From Castellaniella sp. UBA6218 (GTDB lineage: Bacteria > Pseudomonadota > Gammaproteobacteria > Burkholderiales > Burkholderiaceae_B): a DNA stretch of 15,599 nucleotides. The translations under genes and the position numbers were made by a program. Within the stretch, counting starts at the first letter, position 1. The number at the start of each line of letters is the position of its first letter. Below the pieces are notes generated by a model. That model searched no databases. It was not told the DNA's origin and saw only the letters and a list, made by a program, of their open reading frames with translations. The stretch lies in the NCBI GenBank assembly GCA_002421865.1, contig DISE01000091.1:1-15599 (forward strand), read 5' to 3'. Of the stretch, positions 6,363 to 13,831 are shown piece after piece.

Positions 6363-7265
6363 TCAGGCCTTCTTCAGTGCCAGGGCGCGGCCCGCGCGGC
6401 TGGATGTGGGGCGGCCGATGCGTTCGGAAATCCATTGGCCGATGTCCACGACGGCGTCCAGGTCGACTCCGGTATGCAGCCCCTGGCCGCGCAGCAGGTA
6501 CAGCACGTCCTCTGTGGCGACGTTGCCGGTGGCGCCCTTGGCGTAGGGGCAGCCGCCCAGGCCGGCGACCGAGCTGTGGAAAATGCGCACCCCGCAGTCC
6601 AGCGCGGCCAGGATGTTGGCAAGCGCCTGGCCGTAGGTGTCATGGAAATGCCCCGAAACCCGGGTGCCCAGGTCAGTGACCTGGCCGACGGCGCGCAGCA
6701 CGCGTCCGACCTGAGCGGCGGTGCCCACGCCGATGGTGTCGGCCACGTCGATTTCGTCGCAGCCCAGCCGCAGCAGGCGTTCGGCCACGTCGACCACGGC
6801 GGCCACCGGGGTTTCACCCTGGTAGGGACAGCCTAGCGCGCAACTGATGCTGCCACGCAGGCGCATTCCGGCCTCTTTCGCGGCAGCAGCCACGGGCTCG
6901 AAGCGGGCGATGGATTCGGCGATGGAGCAGTTGATGTTGCGCTGGGAGAAGGCCTCGCTGGCGGCGCCGAAGATCACGACTTCGTCCGCGCGCGCGGCCA
7001 GGGCGCCTTCGAAGCCGCGCAGATTGGGCACCAGGACGGAATAGATCGTGCCGGGGCGGCGGTCGATGCCGGCCATGACTTCCGCGCCGTCGGCCATTTG
7101 CGGCACCCATTTCGGGGAAACGAAGGACGCGGCTTCCACATTCGGGAAGCCGGCGGCCGCCAGACGGTCGACGAGTTCGATCTTGACGGCGGTGTCGACG
7201 AACTGCTTTTCATTCTGCAGGCCGTCACGCGGCCCGACTTCGACGATCTTGATGTGTTCGGCCAT
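6363..7265 (-). CDS. mvaB: Hydroxymethylglutaryl-CoA lyase
   Basis: A 300-residue cytosolic TIM-barrel enzyme that cleaves HMG-CoA to acetyl-CoA and acetoacetate, the last step of leucine degradation. It starts with VEVGPRDGLQNE, carrying catalytic Arg13 and metal-binding Asp14. GHFHDTYG supplies the metal ligands His206 and His208. The diagnostic HMG-CoA lyase signature SVAGLGGCPYAKGATGN contains catalytic Cys239 and metal-ligand Asn248. This cysteine loop separates it from isopropylmalate and homocitrate synthases. The length matches the bacterial family (about 300). No strong ribosome binding site precedes the ATG, and a nested inverted repeat lies directly upstream. The downstream membrane-protein gene is 2 nt away. 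Other leucine-degradation genes (liuABC) are not in the window. Confidence 0.96.
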   Translation of the reverse strand: MAEHIKIVEVGPRDGLQNEKQFVDTAVKIELVDRLAAAGFPNVEAASFVSPKWVPQMADGAEVMAGIDRRPGTIYSVLVPNLRGFEGALAARADEVVIFGAASEAFSQRNINCSIAESIARFEPVAAAAKEAGMRLRGSISCALGCPYQGETPVAAVVDVAERLLRLGCDEIDVADTIGVGTAAQVGRVLRAVGQVTDLGTRVSGHFHDTYGQALANILAALDCGVRIFHSSVAGLGGCPYAKGATGNVATEDVLYLLRGQGLHTGVDLDAVVDIGQWISERIGRPTSSRAGRALALKKA

Positions 7266-7272
7266 GAATTTC

Positions 7273-7324
7273 GTCCGGCGAGGATCCCCAATCGGGAGAG
7301 GGGTCCATCATAGCGCAGCCGGAC
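7273..7324 (-). other. Nested inverted repeat filling the dprA-HMG-CoA lyase gap
   Basis: Outer arms GTCCGGC (7273-7279) and GCCGGAC (7318-7324) pair perfectly over 7 bp. Inside, GGATCCCC (7282-7289) pairs with GGGGTCC (7300-7306) with one bulged T. The structure starts right after the dprA stop and ends 7 nt before the HMG-CoA lyase ATG. On the minus strand TATGAT (7307-7312) is a good -10 hexamer, but no convincing -35 precedes it. No T-run follows the arms. It could act as a leaky terminator, an mRNA processing site, or a structured leader near the start codon. Confidence 0.4.
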
Positions 7325-8536
7325 TCAGCTTCCGCACCGGTAGCGGCCGTCGGCGGTGCGCTCGATCCGGCCGGCGATTTCCAGCAGGGTCAGCCCGCCC
7401 ATCAGGCGGTCGATGGACCAGCCCAGATCCGTCTGCAGGGTGTCCAGGGCGACCGGATCGAGGCCGATCCGTCGCAGCAGGGCGTCGGCGTCAGGGTCGG
7501 CACCCGTGTCCTGCGCGGCCTCGGGAATGTCCGTAACCGTCGGGGTGATGGGCACGGTCGATGAAGCGCCGTCATGCCGGATGGCGTCGGGCCCCGCATC
7601 GGGTATCGGCCTGGCCGCCGGGATCCCCGGCAGCGCTCCTTGCCGGAGTTCCTCGGCGATGTCCTGGCCGGATTCGACCAGTTTGGCGCCCTGGCGGATC
7701 AGGGCGTGGCAACCGCGCGACAGGGGGGAATGGATGGAGCCGGGGATCGCGAAGACCTCGCGCCCGAGCTCACCGGCCAGCCGGGCGGTGATCAGCGAAC
7801 CGCTGCGCGCCGCGGCCTCGACCACCAGCACACCCTGGCTGAGGGCGGCGACGATGCGGTTGCGTTGCGGGAAATGAAAAGGCAGTCCCGGTGTCCCCAG
7901 AGGAAATTCGGACAGCAGCAGGCCATGGGTGGCGATGCGGTGGGCCAGGGCGTGGTGGGCGGGCGGATAGACCCGGTCGACGCCTGTGCCGAGGACGGCC
8001 AGGGTGCCGCCGCCGGCTTCGCCGGCGGCCAGGGCGCCGGCATGGGCCGCGCCATCGATGCCGCTGGCCAGACCGCTGACTACGCACCAGCCCTGCAGCG
8101 CCAGGTGGCGCGCGAAGGCGTGGGCGTTGCGTTCGCCGTCGGCCGTGGCGTGGCGCGCGCCGACGATGGCCAGCATGGGCCGGCTCAGCACCGCCAGCCG
8201 GCCATGCGCGTACAGGATCGGCGGCGGGTCGCTCAGCGCGTACAGCGTGCGCGGATAGTGGGGATCGGCCAGGGTCAGCAAGTGATGGTCGTCGCCCCGC
8301 AGCCAGTCCAGCGCCTGGTCGATGGCGACCTGGATCTCCGGTTCGGGTGGTTGGCGCAGGCGGGCCGCCAGCGCCGGGTCCAGATAACGGGCCAGGCTGC
8401 CGGTGGTGGCTTCGATGATGTGCTGCGGCATGCCGAAGACCGACAGCAGCAGACGGATCCGGGACGCGCCCAGCCCGGGTTCGAGGCTCAGGCGGATCCA
8501 GGCGCGCAGTTCAGGTTCGGAGGCGTTCAGGGGCAT
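7325..8536 (-). CDS. dprA: DNA-processing protein DprA (Smf), recombination mediator for transformation
   Basis: A 403-residue cytoplasmic protein that binds incoming single-stranded DNA during natural transformation and loads RecA. The N-terminal helical domain contains LRLSLEPGLGASRIRLLL. The central Rossmann fold carries the DprA hallmarks AIVGARHATADGERNA, VVSGLASGIDGAAHAGAL, AVLGTGVDRVYPPAH, the SEFPLGTPGLPFHFPQRNR segment, and EAAARSGSLITARLA. A Pro/Ala/Asp-rich linker of about 50 residues precedes a C-terminal winged-helix domain (DALLRRIGLDPVALDTLQ to YRCGS). The ATG at 8536 is chosen because the protein then opens like other DprAs and leaves 114 bp to the divergent def gene. An in-frame ATG at 8602 would add 22 polar residues, but its AGGA is only 2 nt from the start codon. 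No other competence gene is in view. Confidence 0.93.
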   Translation of the reverse strand: MPLNASEPELRAWIRLSLEPGLGASRIRLLLSVFGMPQHIIEATTGSLARYLDPALAARLRQPPEPEIQVAIDQALDWLRGDDHHLLTLADPHYPRTLYALSDPPPILYAHGRLAVLSRPMLAIVGARHATADGERNAHAFARHLALQGWCVVSGLASGIDGAAHAGALAAGEAGGGTLAVLGTGVDRVYPPAHHALAHRIATHGLLLSEFPLGTPGLPFHFPQRNRIVAALSQGVLVVEAAARSGSLITARLAGELGREVFAIPGSIHSPLSRGCHALIRQGAKLVESGQDIAEELRQGALPGIPAARPIPDAGPDAIRHDGASSTVPITPTVTDIPEAAQDTGADPDADALLRRIGLDPVALDTLQTDLGWSIDRLMGGLTLLEIAGRIERTADGRYRCGS

Positions 8537-8610
8537 GGCGCCAGTGTGCCATGAACGGCGGCTGCGCTTCGCGGCGGATGTGCGGTTTATGTCCTGGGCC
8601 ATGGTCCTGA

Positions 8611-8640
8611 TTTATCATGGAGCTTTGGCATCACCGTCAC
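8611..8640 (-). promoter_or_regulatory. Candidate dprA promoter in the divergent dprA/def gap
   Basis: On the minus strand GTGACG (8635-8640) is followed after 18 nt by GATAAA (8611-8616), each matching four of six consensus bases. The predicted transcript would start near 8604, giving a leader of about 68 nt to the ATG at 8536, whereas the ATG at 8602 would be almost leaderless. On the plus strand the same AT-rich patch contains TATCAT (8613-8618), a -10-like hexamer for def without a clear -35. Weak prediction. Confidence 0.25.
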
Positions 8641-8650
8641 GGTTTTCGAC

Positions 8651-9175
8651 ATGGCTCTGCTTCCCATTCTCAAATACCCGGATCCCCGGCTGCACAAGGT
8701 CGCCGCTCCGGTGCAACAGGTGGACGATCGCATCCGCCAGCTGGTGCGCGACATGGCCGAGACCATGTACGCGGCGCCCGGGGTCGGCCTGGCGGCCACC
8801 CAGGTGGACGTCCACGAACGGATCGTGGTCATCGACGTTTCCGAAGACGGCAAGGACCTGCACGTCCTGATCAATCCCGAAATCACCTGGAAGAGCGAGG
8901 AACTCCAGGTCTACGAAGAAGGCTGCCTCTCAGTGCCCGGCGTCTATGACGAGGTCGAACGTTCCGCGCGCATCCACGTGCGCGCCCTGGACGAGCGCGG
9001 CGAACCCTACGAGTTCGATGCCGAGGGCCTGCTGGCCGTGTGCGTGCAGCACGAACTCGATCATCTGTTGGGCAAGGTCTTCGTCGAATACCTGTCCGTG
9101 CTCAAGCAGAACCGCATCCGCACGCGCCTGCGCAAGCAGCAGCGCGAGTCCCAGCGTGAATCCGCCGGGGTCTGA
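8651..9175 (+). CDS. def: Peptide deformylase
   Basis: A 174-residue cytosolic metalloenzyme that removes the N-formyl group from nascent proteins at the ribosome exit. All three family motifs are intact: GVGLAATQ (residues 44-51), EGCLS (90-94, metal ligand Cys92) and HELDH (134-138, metal ligands His134 and His138 with catalytic Glu135). Length and the basic C-terminal helix (RIRTRLRKQQRESQRE) fit type 1 deformylases of Gram-negative bacteria. The start gives the usual MALLPILKYPDPRL opening. The gene is followed without a gap by fmt (TGA directly followed by ATG), the conserved pair that removes and adds formyl groups. It is divergent from dprA. Confidence 0.97.
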   Translation: MALLPILKYPDPRLHKVAAPVQQVDDRIRQLVRDMAETMYAAPGVGLAATQVDVHERIVVIDVSEDGKDLHVLINPEITWKSEELQVYEEGCLSVPGVYDEVERSARIHVRALDERGEPYEFDAEGLLAVCVQHELDHLLGKVFVEYLSVLKQNRIRTRLRKQQRESQRESAGV

Positions 9176-10132
9176 ATGCGTGTCGCCTTCGCTGGAACCC
9201 CGGAATTCGCCCGGCAGGCCCTGGATGCCCTGATCGGGGCGGGGCATCGGATCGTCTGTGTCCTGACCCAGCCGGACCGTCCCTCGGGGCGCGGCATGAA
9301 GCGCGTGCCCAGCCCCGTCAAGCAGGCCGCCATCGAGGCCGGTATCCCCGTGCTCCAGCCGCGCAGCCTGCGGCTGGACGGCAAATATCCGGAAGATGCC
9401 CGGGATGCCGAGGCCGCGCTTCGGGATCTGGCGCCGGACGTCATGGTGGTGGCGGCCTATGGCCTGATTTTGCCCCGATGGGTGCTGGACCTGCCGCGCC
9501 ACGGCTGCCTGAACATCCACGCCAGCCTGCTGCCGCGCTGGCGCGGGGCGGCGCCCATCCAGCGCGCGATCGAGGCGGGCGACGCCGTCAGTGGCGTGAC
9601 CATCATGCAGATGGACGCGGGCCTGGACACGGGCGACATGCTGCATCGGGTGGAACGCCCCCTGGTGGCCGACGAGACCGGCGCCAGCCTGCATGATGGG
9701 CTGGCGGCCGATGGTGCGCGCGCCATCGTGGATGTTCTGGCGCGGCTGGCGGCCGGGCACGCGCCGGAGCCGGTCCCCCAGCCGGAGGCGGGCGTATGTT
9801 ATGCGGACAAGCTGCTGAAGTCCGAGTCGGCGCTGGATTTTTCCCGCTCCGCGGAGGAACTGGCGCGGCGGGTCCGGGCTTTCGATCCCTTTCCCGGCAC
9901 GACGATGGCGTTGCCGGGCATGGACCAGCCGGTGAAGGTCTGGGGGGCGAGGGCGCTGCCGGCCGCTGGTGTGGCCGGCAACGGCGCGCCGGCGCCCGGC
10001 GCGATCGTGGCCATGGAGCCTGACGGCATCGATGTGGCGACAGCCGATGGCGTGCTGCGTGTGACGGTGCTGCAGAAACCCGGCGGACGGCGCCAGCCGG
10101 TGGCCGAGTTCATTCGATCGTATCGCGGCTAG
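9176..10132 (+). CDS. fmt: Methionyl-tRNA formyltransferase
   Basis: A 318-residue cytosolic enzyme that formylates initiator Met-tRNA using 10-formyl-tetrahydrofolate. The N-terminal Rossmann domain opens MRVAFAGTPEFARQAL. The catalytic triad of the family is visible: Asn113 and His115 in CLNIHASLLPRWRGAAPIQR, and Asp151 in GLDTGDML. The C-terminal tRNA-binding domain spans about 205-318 (YADKLLKSESALDFSRSAEELARRVRAFDPFPG and onward). Length is close to E. coli Fmt (315). The start codon directly follows the def stop, with only a weak upstream GGGG, so translation is probably coupled to def. It ends convergently with the ntrX-like gene. Confidence 0.97.
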   Translation: MRVAFAGTPEFARQALDALIGAGHRIVCVLTQPDRPSGRGMKRVPSPVKQAAIEAGIPVLQPRSLRLDGKYPEDARDAEAALRDLAPDVMVVAAYGLILPRWVLDLPRHGCLNIHASLLPRWRGAAPIQRAIEAGDAVSGVTIMQMDAGLDTGDMLHRVERPLVADETGASLHDGLAADGARAIVDVLARLAAGHAPEPVPQPEAGVCYADKLLKSESALDFSRSAEELARRVRAFDPFPGTTMALPGMDQPVKVWGARALPAAGVAGNGAPAPGAIVAMEPDGIDVATADGVLRVTVLQKPGGRRQPVAEFIRSYRG

Positions 10133-10148
10133 GCCCGCCGCGGGGGCG

Positions 10149-10168
10149 CGGCCGGAGCACGCCGGCCG
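10149..10168. terminator. Hairpin between convergent fmt and ntrX genes
   Basis: CGGCCGG (10149-10155) pairs with CCGGCCG (10162-10168) around a 6-nt AGCACG loop in the 37-bp gap between two converging genes. One further G-T wobble is possible. Only TT follows on the plus strand and there is no T-run on the minus strand, so termination would be weak; the position is right for a bidirectional terminator. Confidence 0.4.
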
Positions 10169-10169
10169 T

Positions 10170-10886
10170 TCAGCCGCCAGACGATTTCTTGCGTGAGGTG
10201 TCGATGCCGAGCTGTTTCAGCTTGCGGTACAGATGGGTGCGCTCCAGCCCGGTGCGCTCGGACACCCGCGTCATGCTGTGGTTTTCGTGCAGCAGGTGGT
10301 ATTCGAAGTAGATCCGCTCGAATTCGTCGCGGGCCTCTCGCAGGGGCTGGTTCAACGAGATCCGGCCCAGATGCGAGTCATCGGGGGCGGGAGCGGCGGC
10401 GGGCACAGCGCCCATGGGCTGAGCGGCGGCGGGGCCGCCCGCCAGCGCGGGCGGCTGGGTGAAGACCGGGTCGGCGGGCGATGCCGGACGTTCGGTGCGG
10501 CTGCGCATGGAGGCCGGGATCACCGGGCGCGCGAGGCCGGCCGCGACGGTCTTCAGCAGCTTCTGCAGCGTGATGGGTTTTTCCAGGAAGTCGACGGCAC
10601 CGATGCGGGTGGCCTCGACGGCGGTGTCCACGGTGGCATGGCCGCTCATCATGATGACGGGCATGTTCAGCAAGCCCTGGCTGGACCATTCCTTGAGCAG
10701 GCTGACCCCGTCGATGTCGGGCATCCAGATGTCCAGCAGCACCAGGTCGGGGCGTTGGCGGAGACGGGATTCGCGGGCCTGCGCCGCATTTTCCGCGAGT
10801 TCGACCGTGTGGCCTTCATCGTAGAGAATTTCGGACAGCAGTTCGCGGATGCCTATTTCGTCGTCCACCACCAGAATTCTCGCCAT
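10170..10886 (-). CDS. ntrX: NtrX-like response regulator lacking the AAA+ domain (receiver plus Fis-type HTH)
   Basis: A 238-residue two-component regulator. Residues 1-120 are a complete receiver domain: acidic pocket Asp8/Asp9, phosphoacceptor Asp52 in LLDIWMPDIDG, switch Ser81 and Lys103 in EKP. Residues about 125-170 are a Pro/Ala-rich linker. The C-terminus (about 180-238) is a Fis-type helix-turn-helix, MTRVSERTGLERTHLYRKLKQLGI, the DNA-binding end of NtrX/NtrC proteins. Classical NtrX (about 450 residues) has a sigma-54-contacting AAA+ ATPase between these parts; no Walker motif or GAFTGA is present here. It is therefore expected to bind DNA without activating sigma-54 promoters. A strong site, AAGGTGAGGTG, precedes the ATG. 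The NtrY-like kinase gene ends 63 nt upstream and is the presumed partner. Confidence 0.88.
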   Translation of the reverse strand: MARILVVDDEIGIRELLSEILYDEGHTVELAENAAQARESRLRQRPDLVLLDIWMPDIDGVSLLKEWSSQGLLNMPVIMMSGHATVDTAVEATRIGAVDFLEKPITLQKLLKTVAAGLARPVIPASMRSRTERPASPADPVFTQPPALAGGPAAAQPMGAVPAAAPAPDDSHLGRISLNQPLREARDEFERIYFEYHLLHENHSMTRVSERTGLERTHLYRKLKQLGIDTSRKKSSGG

Positions 10887-10910
10887 ATCACCTCACCTTG
10901 TGTTCTACGT

Positions 10911-10939
10911 ATTATCGTGTGCTTGCCTGGGCGCGTCCA
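10911..10939 (-). promoter_or_regulatory. Candidate internal promoter for ntrX
   Basis: On the minus strand TGGACG (10934-10939) and GATAAT (10911-10916) are separated by exactly 17 nt, matching the sigma-70 consensus at four and five of six positions. It lies wholly in the 63-bp ntrY-ntrX gap, and its start site would fall roughly 18 nt before the ntrX ATG. The regulator may therefore be made independently of the kinase. Prediction from sequence only. Confidence 0.4.
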
Positions 10940-10949
10940 GCCGGACGGG

Positions 10950-13271
10950 CTAGGCCGCCAGCCTGGAAAACAGGATGGAAATGCGGGCGCCGCCTTCGGT
11001 CCGGTTGGAAATGTCCACCTGGGCGGCGTGCTCCTCGATGATCTTCTTGACGATCGCCAGTCCCAGTCCGGTGCCGGTCGGCTTGGTCGTCACGTAGGGC
11101 TCGAAGACGCGGTGCAGCACCTCGGGCGCGAAGCCCGGGCCATTGTCCGAGACCGTCAGCCGGACGCGGGGCTGTCCTGATCCGTCCTCCGGCCGGATCA
11201 GGCGGGTCTGTACGCGGACCTCGGCCGTACCGGGCGCGGCGTGCTGACAGGCGGCGTCGCGGGCATTGGCCAGCAGATTGTGGATGACCTGGCGCAACTG
11301 GGCCGGGTCTCCCTGGATCGGCGGCAGGTCCGCCGCCAGCAGGGCGTCGAAGCGGGCCGCGCCCGGGGACGTCGGCGGAGCCGGCTCGGCGGGATCCCAG
11401 CCGTACAAGGTCAGAACCTCCGTCAGCAGGGCGTTCAGATCGATGTCCTGCATCTGCGCCGGAGGCGTGCGGGCGTATTCGCGGAAATCGTCCACCATGC
11501 GCTTCAGGGACGCGACCTGGTTGACGATGGTCTGGATGGACCGCTGCAGCATGGCGGCGTCGTCCGGCGCCAGCCGGTCGGCCAGTTTCATCGCCAGCCG
11601 CTCGGCCGACAACTGGATGGGAGTGAGCGGGTTCTTGATTTCATGCGCCAGGCGACGGGCGACCTCGCCCCAGGCGACCGTGCGGTTGGCGGAGATCACT
11701 TCGCTGATGTCGTCGAACACCACCAGGTAGCCGTCCTCGTGGCCGTCCATGAGCAGCCGGGTACCCCGGGCCAGCAGGGTGACGACGTGTTTCTTGCGTT
11801 CGTTGTCCGGCGCGGCCTGGAGCTCGACTTCGAACTGCTGTTGCCAGTAGGGGCGCGTCGATTCGACCGCGTCGTGGGCGGAGAACGCCTGGCGGATCAG
11901 GCTGGCGAGCGCCAGCGCGCCATTGACGGTTTCCAGCGGGCGGCCCTGTGCAGTGCGCAGGTCGACATGCAGGATGTGCTGGGCGCCCTGGTTGAACAGC
12001 GTCAGCCGGAAGGCGTGGTCGAACACCAGCACCCCGGAGGACAGGTTGCTGAGCACCGATTCCAGGTACAGGTTGCTCTGTTCCAGCTGGCGGCGATGAC
12101 GGTCGACCATCTGGCGGGCCTCGTCCAGCTGGCGCGTCATGGCGTTGAACGAGCGGGTCAGCTGGCCGACCTCGTCGCGCGCAGGCGGCTCGGGCAGGGG
12201 GCGGTAGTCGCCGACCCCGACGGCCTGTGTGCCCGAAGCCAGGGACAGCAGAGGCCGAACCAGGCGGCGCGAGACGGCCAGCGCCACGACGACGGCGGCG
12301 AAGACGGCCAGGATCAGGGCCAGCGTCAGGGTGATGCCGTAGAGCTTGCGCAGGCCCAGGCGTGACAGGGCCAGTTCCTGGTAGTCGCGGAAGCCCTGCT
12401 GGACCTGACTGGCGTTGTGGGCGATGCGTTCCGGCACGGCCTGGATCACCTGCAGCCAGCGCGAATCGCCGCCCAGGCTCATGGGGTTGCCCAGCCGGTC
12501 CGCGGCGGCCGGCCCCAGCGGGATGACGACGCGCAGATGCAGACCGTCGCTGGTCGGTCCGTCGCCGGGGCCCACATCGGCTTCGGCCGCGGCGTAGCCC
12601 TGGGCGACCCGCAACTGGTTCATGACGCTGCTGGGGGGCAGATCCGGCAGCAATTGGCTGAAGGCCGACGAGGAAAAGGCCACCAGGCGGCCATTGCCGG
12701 TGAAGACCATGGCTTCGTCGATTTCGTTGGCGGCGCGCAGCGAGGTGATCAGCAGGGAGGTTTCAGCGTCGCTGGCGCTGTTCAGCCGCAAGGCCATGTT
12801 GCGCGCCCGGCCGTTGAGCTCGGTGAGTTGAGCGTCCAGCGCGGCGCGGCCGAGGTTCAGGCCGGCTTCCAGGGCGGTGTCGACCCGCACGTTGAACCAG
12901 GACTCGATCGAGCGCGACATGAACTGTACCGACAGCACGTAGATCAGCACGCCCGGCAGGATGCCGATCAGGGTGAAGTACAGCGTGAAGCGGGCGGTCA
13001 GCCGGGCACCGAACTGGCGCCGCCGGATCTGGCGCAGCAGCCGGATCGAGAGCATGGCGACCCAGGACATCAGGGCGATCGCCAGGATGCCGTTGAGCAC
13101 CAGCAGCACGTCGTACTGCTGCGCATAGCGCGAGGCATTGCCGGTGGACCAGACCAGGAGGCCCAGCAGCGCGATCGCGCTGGCGGCGGCGACCCCCAGC
13201 GCGGAGCGCAGCGCCCAGCGGATCAGCCGCGGGGCGTTGCGGCGGAGATCGAAAAAGTGAATTCTTTCCAT
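10950..13271 (-). CDS. ntrY: NtrY-like membrane sensor histidine kinase
   Basis: A 773-residue inner-membrane kinase. Three hydrophobic helices lie at about 17-40, 57-79 and 94-117, then an extracytoplasmic sensor region to about 305, a fourth helix at 311-333, HAMP at 334-388 and PAS at about 398-525. The dimerisation domain has the phosphoacceptor His543 in RLAHEIKNPLTPIQLSAERL. The ATPase domain shows the N-box NLLANARDA (665-673), DNGPGF (709-714) and GTGLGL (733-738). This order is characteristic of NtrY. The reading frame is open upstream to 13565, but those residues are Pro/Arg-rich shadow of the preceding gene; ATG 13271 gives a natural MERIHFFDLRR start. No ribosome binding site is visible, and the start lies 49 nt inside the DUF4390 gene, so translation is probably coupled. 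Confidence 0.93.
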   Translation of the reverse strand: MERIHFFDLRRNAPRLIRWALRSALGVAAASAIALLGLLVWSTGNASRYAQQYDVLLVLNGILAIALMSWVAMLSIRLLRQIRRRQFGARLTARFTLYFTLIGILPGVLIYVLSVQFMSRSIESWFNVRVDTALEAGLNLGRAALDAQLTELNGRARNMALRLNSASDAETSLLITSLRAANEIDEAMVFTGNGRLVAFSSSAFSQLLPDLPPSSVMNQLRVAQGYAAAEADVGPGDGPTSDGLHLRVVIPLGPAAADRLGNPMSLGGDSRWLQVIQAVPERIAHNASQVQQGFRDYQELALSRLGLRKLYGITLTLALILAVFAAVVVALAVSRRLVRPLLSLASGTQAVGVGDYRPLPEPPARDEVGQLTRSFNAMTRQLDEARQMVDRHRRQLEQSNLYLESVLSNLSSGVLVFDHAFRLTLFNQGAQHILHVDLRTAQGRPLETVNGALALASLIRQAFSAHDAVESTRPYWQQQFEVELQAAPDNERKKHVVTLLARGTRLLMDGHEDGYLVVFDDISEVISANRTVAWGEVARRLAHEIKNPLTPIQLSAERLAMKLADRLAPDDAAMLQRSIQTIVNQVASLKRMVDDFREYARTPPAQMQDIDLNALLTEVLTLYGWDPAEPAPPTSPGAARFDALLAADLPPIQGDPAQLRQVIHNLLANARDAACQHAAPGTAEVRVQTRLIRPEDGSGQPRVRLTVSDNGPGFAPEVLHRVFEPYVTTKPTGTGLGLAIVKKIIEEHAAQVDISNRTEGGARISILFSRLAA

Positions 13272-13792
13272 GGGGTCGTCAGGGACCAGGCCGCGCTGTT
13301 GAGGGCGTCGACCTGGAAGGGGCGGGCCAGCCGTGAGGTGTCCAGCCGCAGCCGCAACCGACCCTGGTAGGTCTGGTCCGGCGTGAAGCGGCCGACGTCG
13401 CCGAGGGGCCAGTCCCGGATGTGGCGCACCAGGGCGAGGGCCTCGTCCAGGGATGTGGCCGGCAGGGACAGGTCCCCTGTCCCGACCCTCCACTGGCGCG
13501 TCAGCGCGTTGTACTGGATGCGCCAGGTCTGGCTGATCGACAGGACCGTCTCGTCGAACCACCACCAGCGCGGGTGTTCGATGGTCAGGTCAGCCGTGAA
13601 GTACAGCGGGAGGCCCTTGCGGGCGGCGTCGTGCAGCTCGTCGCCCAGGGTGAATTCGATGTCGGCGTTCAGCAGGAGCTGGTTCTGGCGCATCACGGGT
13701 TCGATGCGCACGACCCGTCCGTCGTCGGCCCGGGCGACCGGGGATGACAGGAACAGGAGGCCGAAGGCCAGCAGGATCAGGAAACGTGGCAT
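13223..13792 (-). CDS. DUF4390 family secreted protein
   Basis: A 189-residue protein with a Sec signal peptide (MPRFLILLAFGLLFLSS, likely cleavage after ARA near residue 22). The mature part is predicted mostly beta: RVVRIEPVMRQNQLLLNADI, ELHDAARKGLPLYFTADLTI, then PRWWWFDETVLS at 74-85 and a closing DVGRFTPDQTYQGRLRLRLDTSRLARPFQ. These features and the position between rsmB and ntrY match the betaproteobacterial DUF4390 family, whose function is unknown. The frame extends upstream to 14251 within rsmB, but ATG 13792 gives the signal peptide and lies 88 nt past the rsmB stop. The 3' end overlaps the ntrY start by 49 nt in another frame. The linkage suggests that it acts at the envelope with the NtrY sensor. 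Confidence 0.85.
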   Translation of the reverse strand: MPRFLILLAFGLLFLSSPVARADDGRVVRIEPVMRQNQLLLNADIEFTLGDELHDAARKGLPLYFTADLTIEHPRWWWFDETVLSISQTWRIQYNALTRQWRVGTGDLSLPATSLDEALALVRHIRDWPLGDVGRFTPDQTYQGRLRLRLDTSRLARPFQVDALNSAAWSLTTPWKEFTFSISAATPRG

Positions 13793-13831
13793 GCGCTGGC
13801 GGTGATGGAGCGGAAAGTCACGGACAGTCGC

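Noticed and set aside
8009..8029. Perfect 9-bp stem GCCGCCGGC/GCCGGCGGC with a TTC loop, resembling a REP element
   Set aside because: It lies within dprA and simply encodes an Ala/Gly-rich stretch; single copy here, so a mobile repeat is not supported.
7574..8554. A 326-codon plus-strand frame opposite dprA
   Set aside because: Gly/Gln/Arg-rich shadow of a gene carrying all DprA motifs.
11241..12365. A 374-codon plus-strand frame opposite ntrY
   Set aside because: The repetitive Gln/Val/Gly/Arg product mirrors the kinase codons; no start signals or motifs.
13272..13565. A 98-residue N-terminal extension of the NtrY frame
   Set aside because: The Pro/Arg-rich sequence lies inside the DUF4390 gene and lacks family similarity; the ATG at 13271 gives the expected kinase N-terminus.
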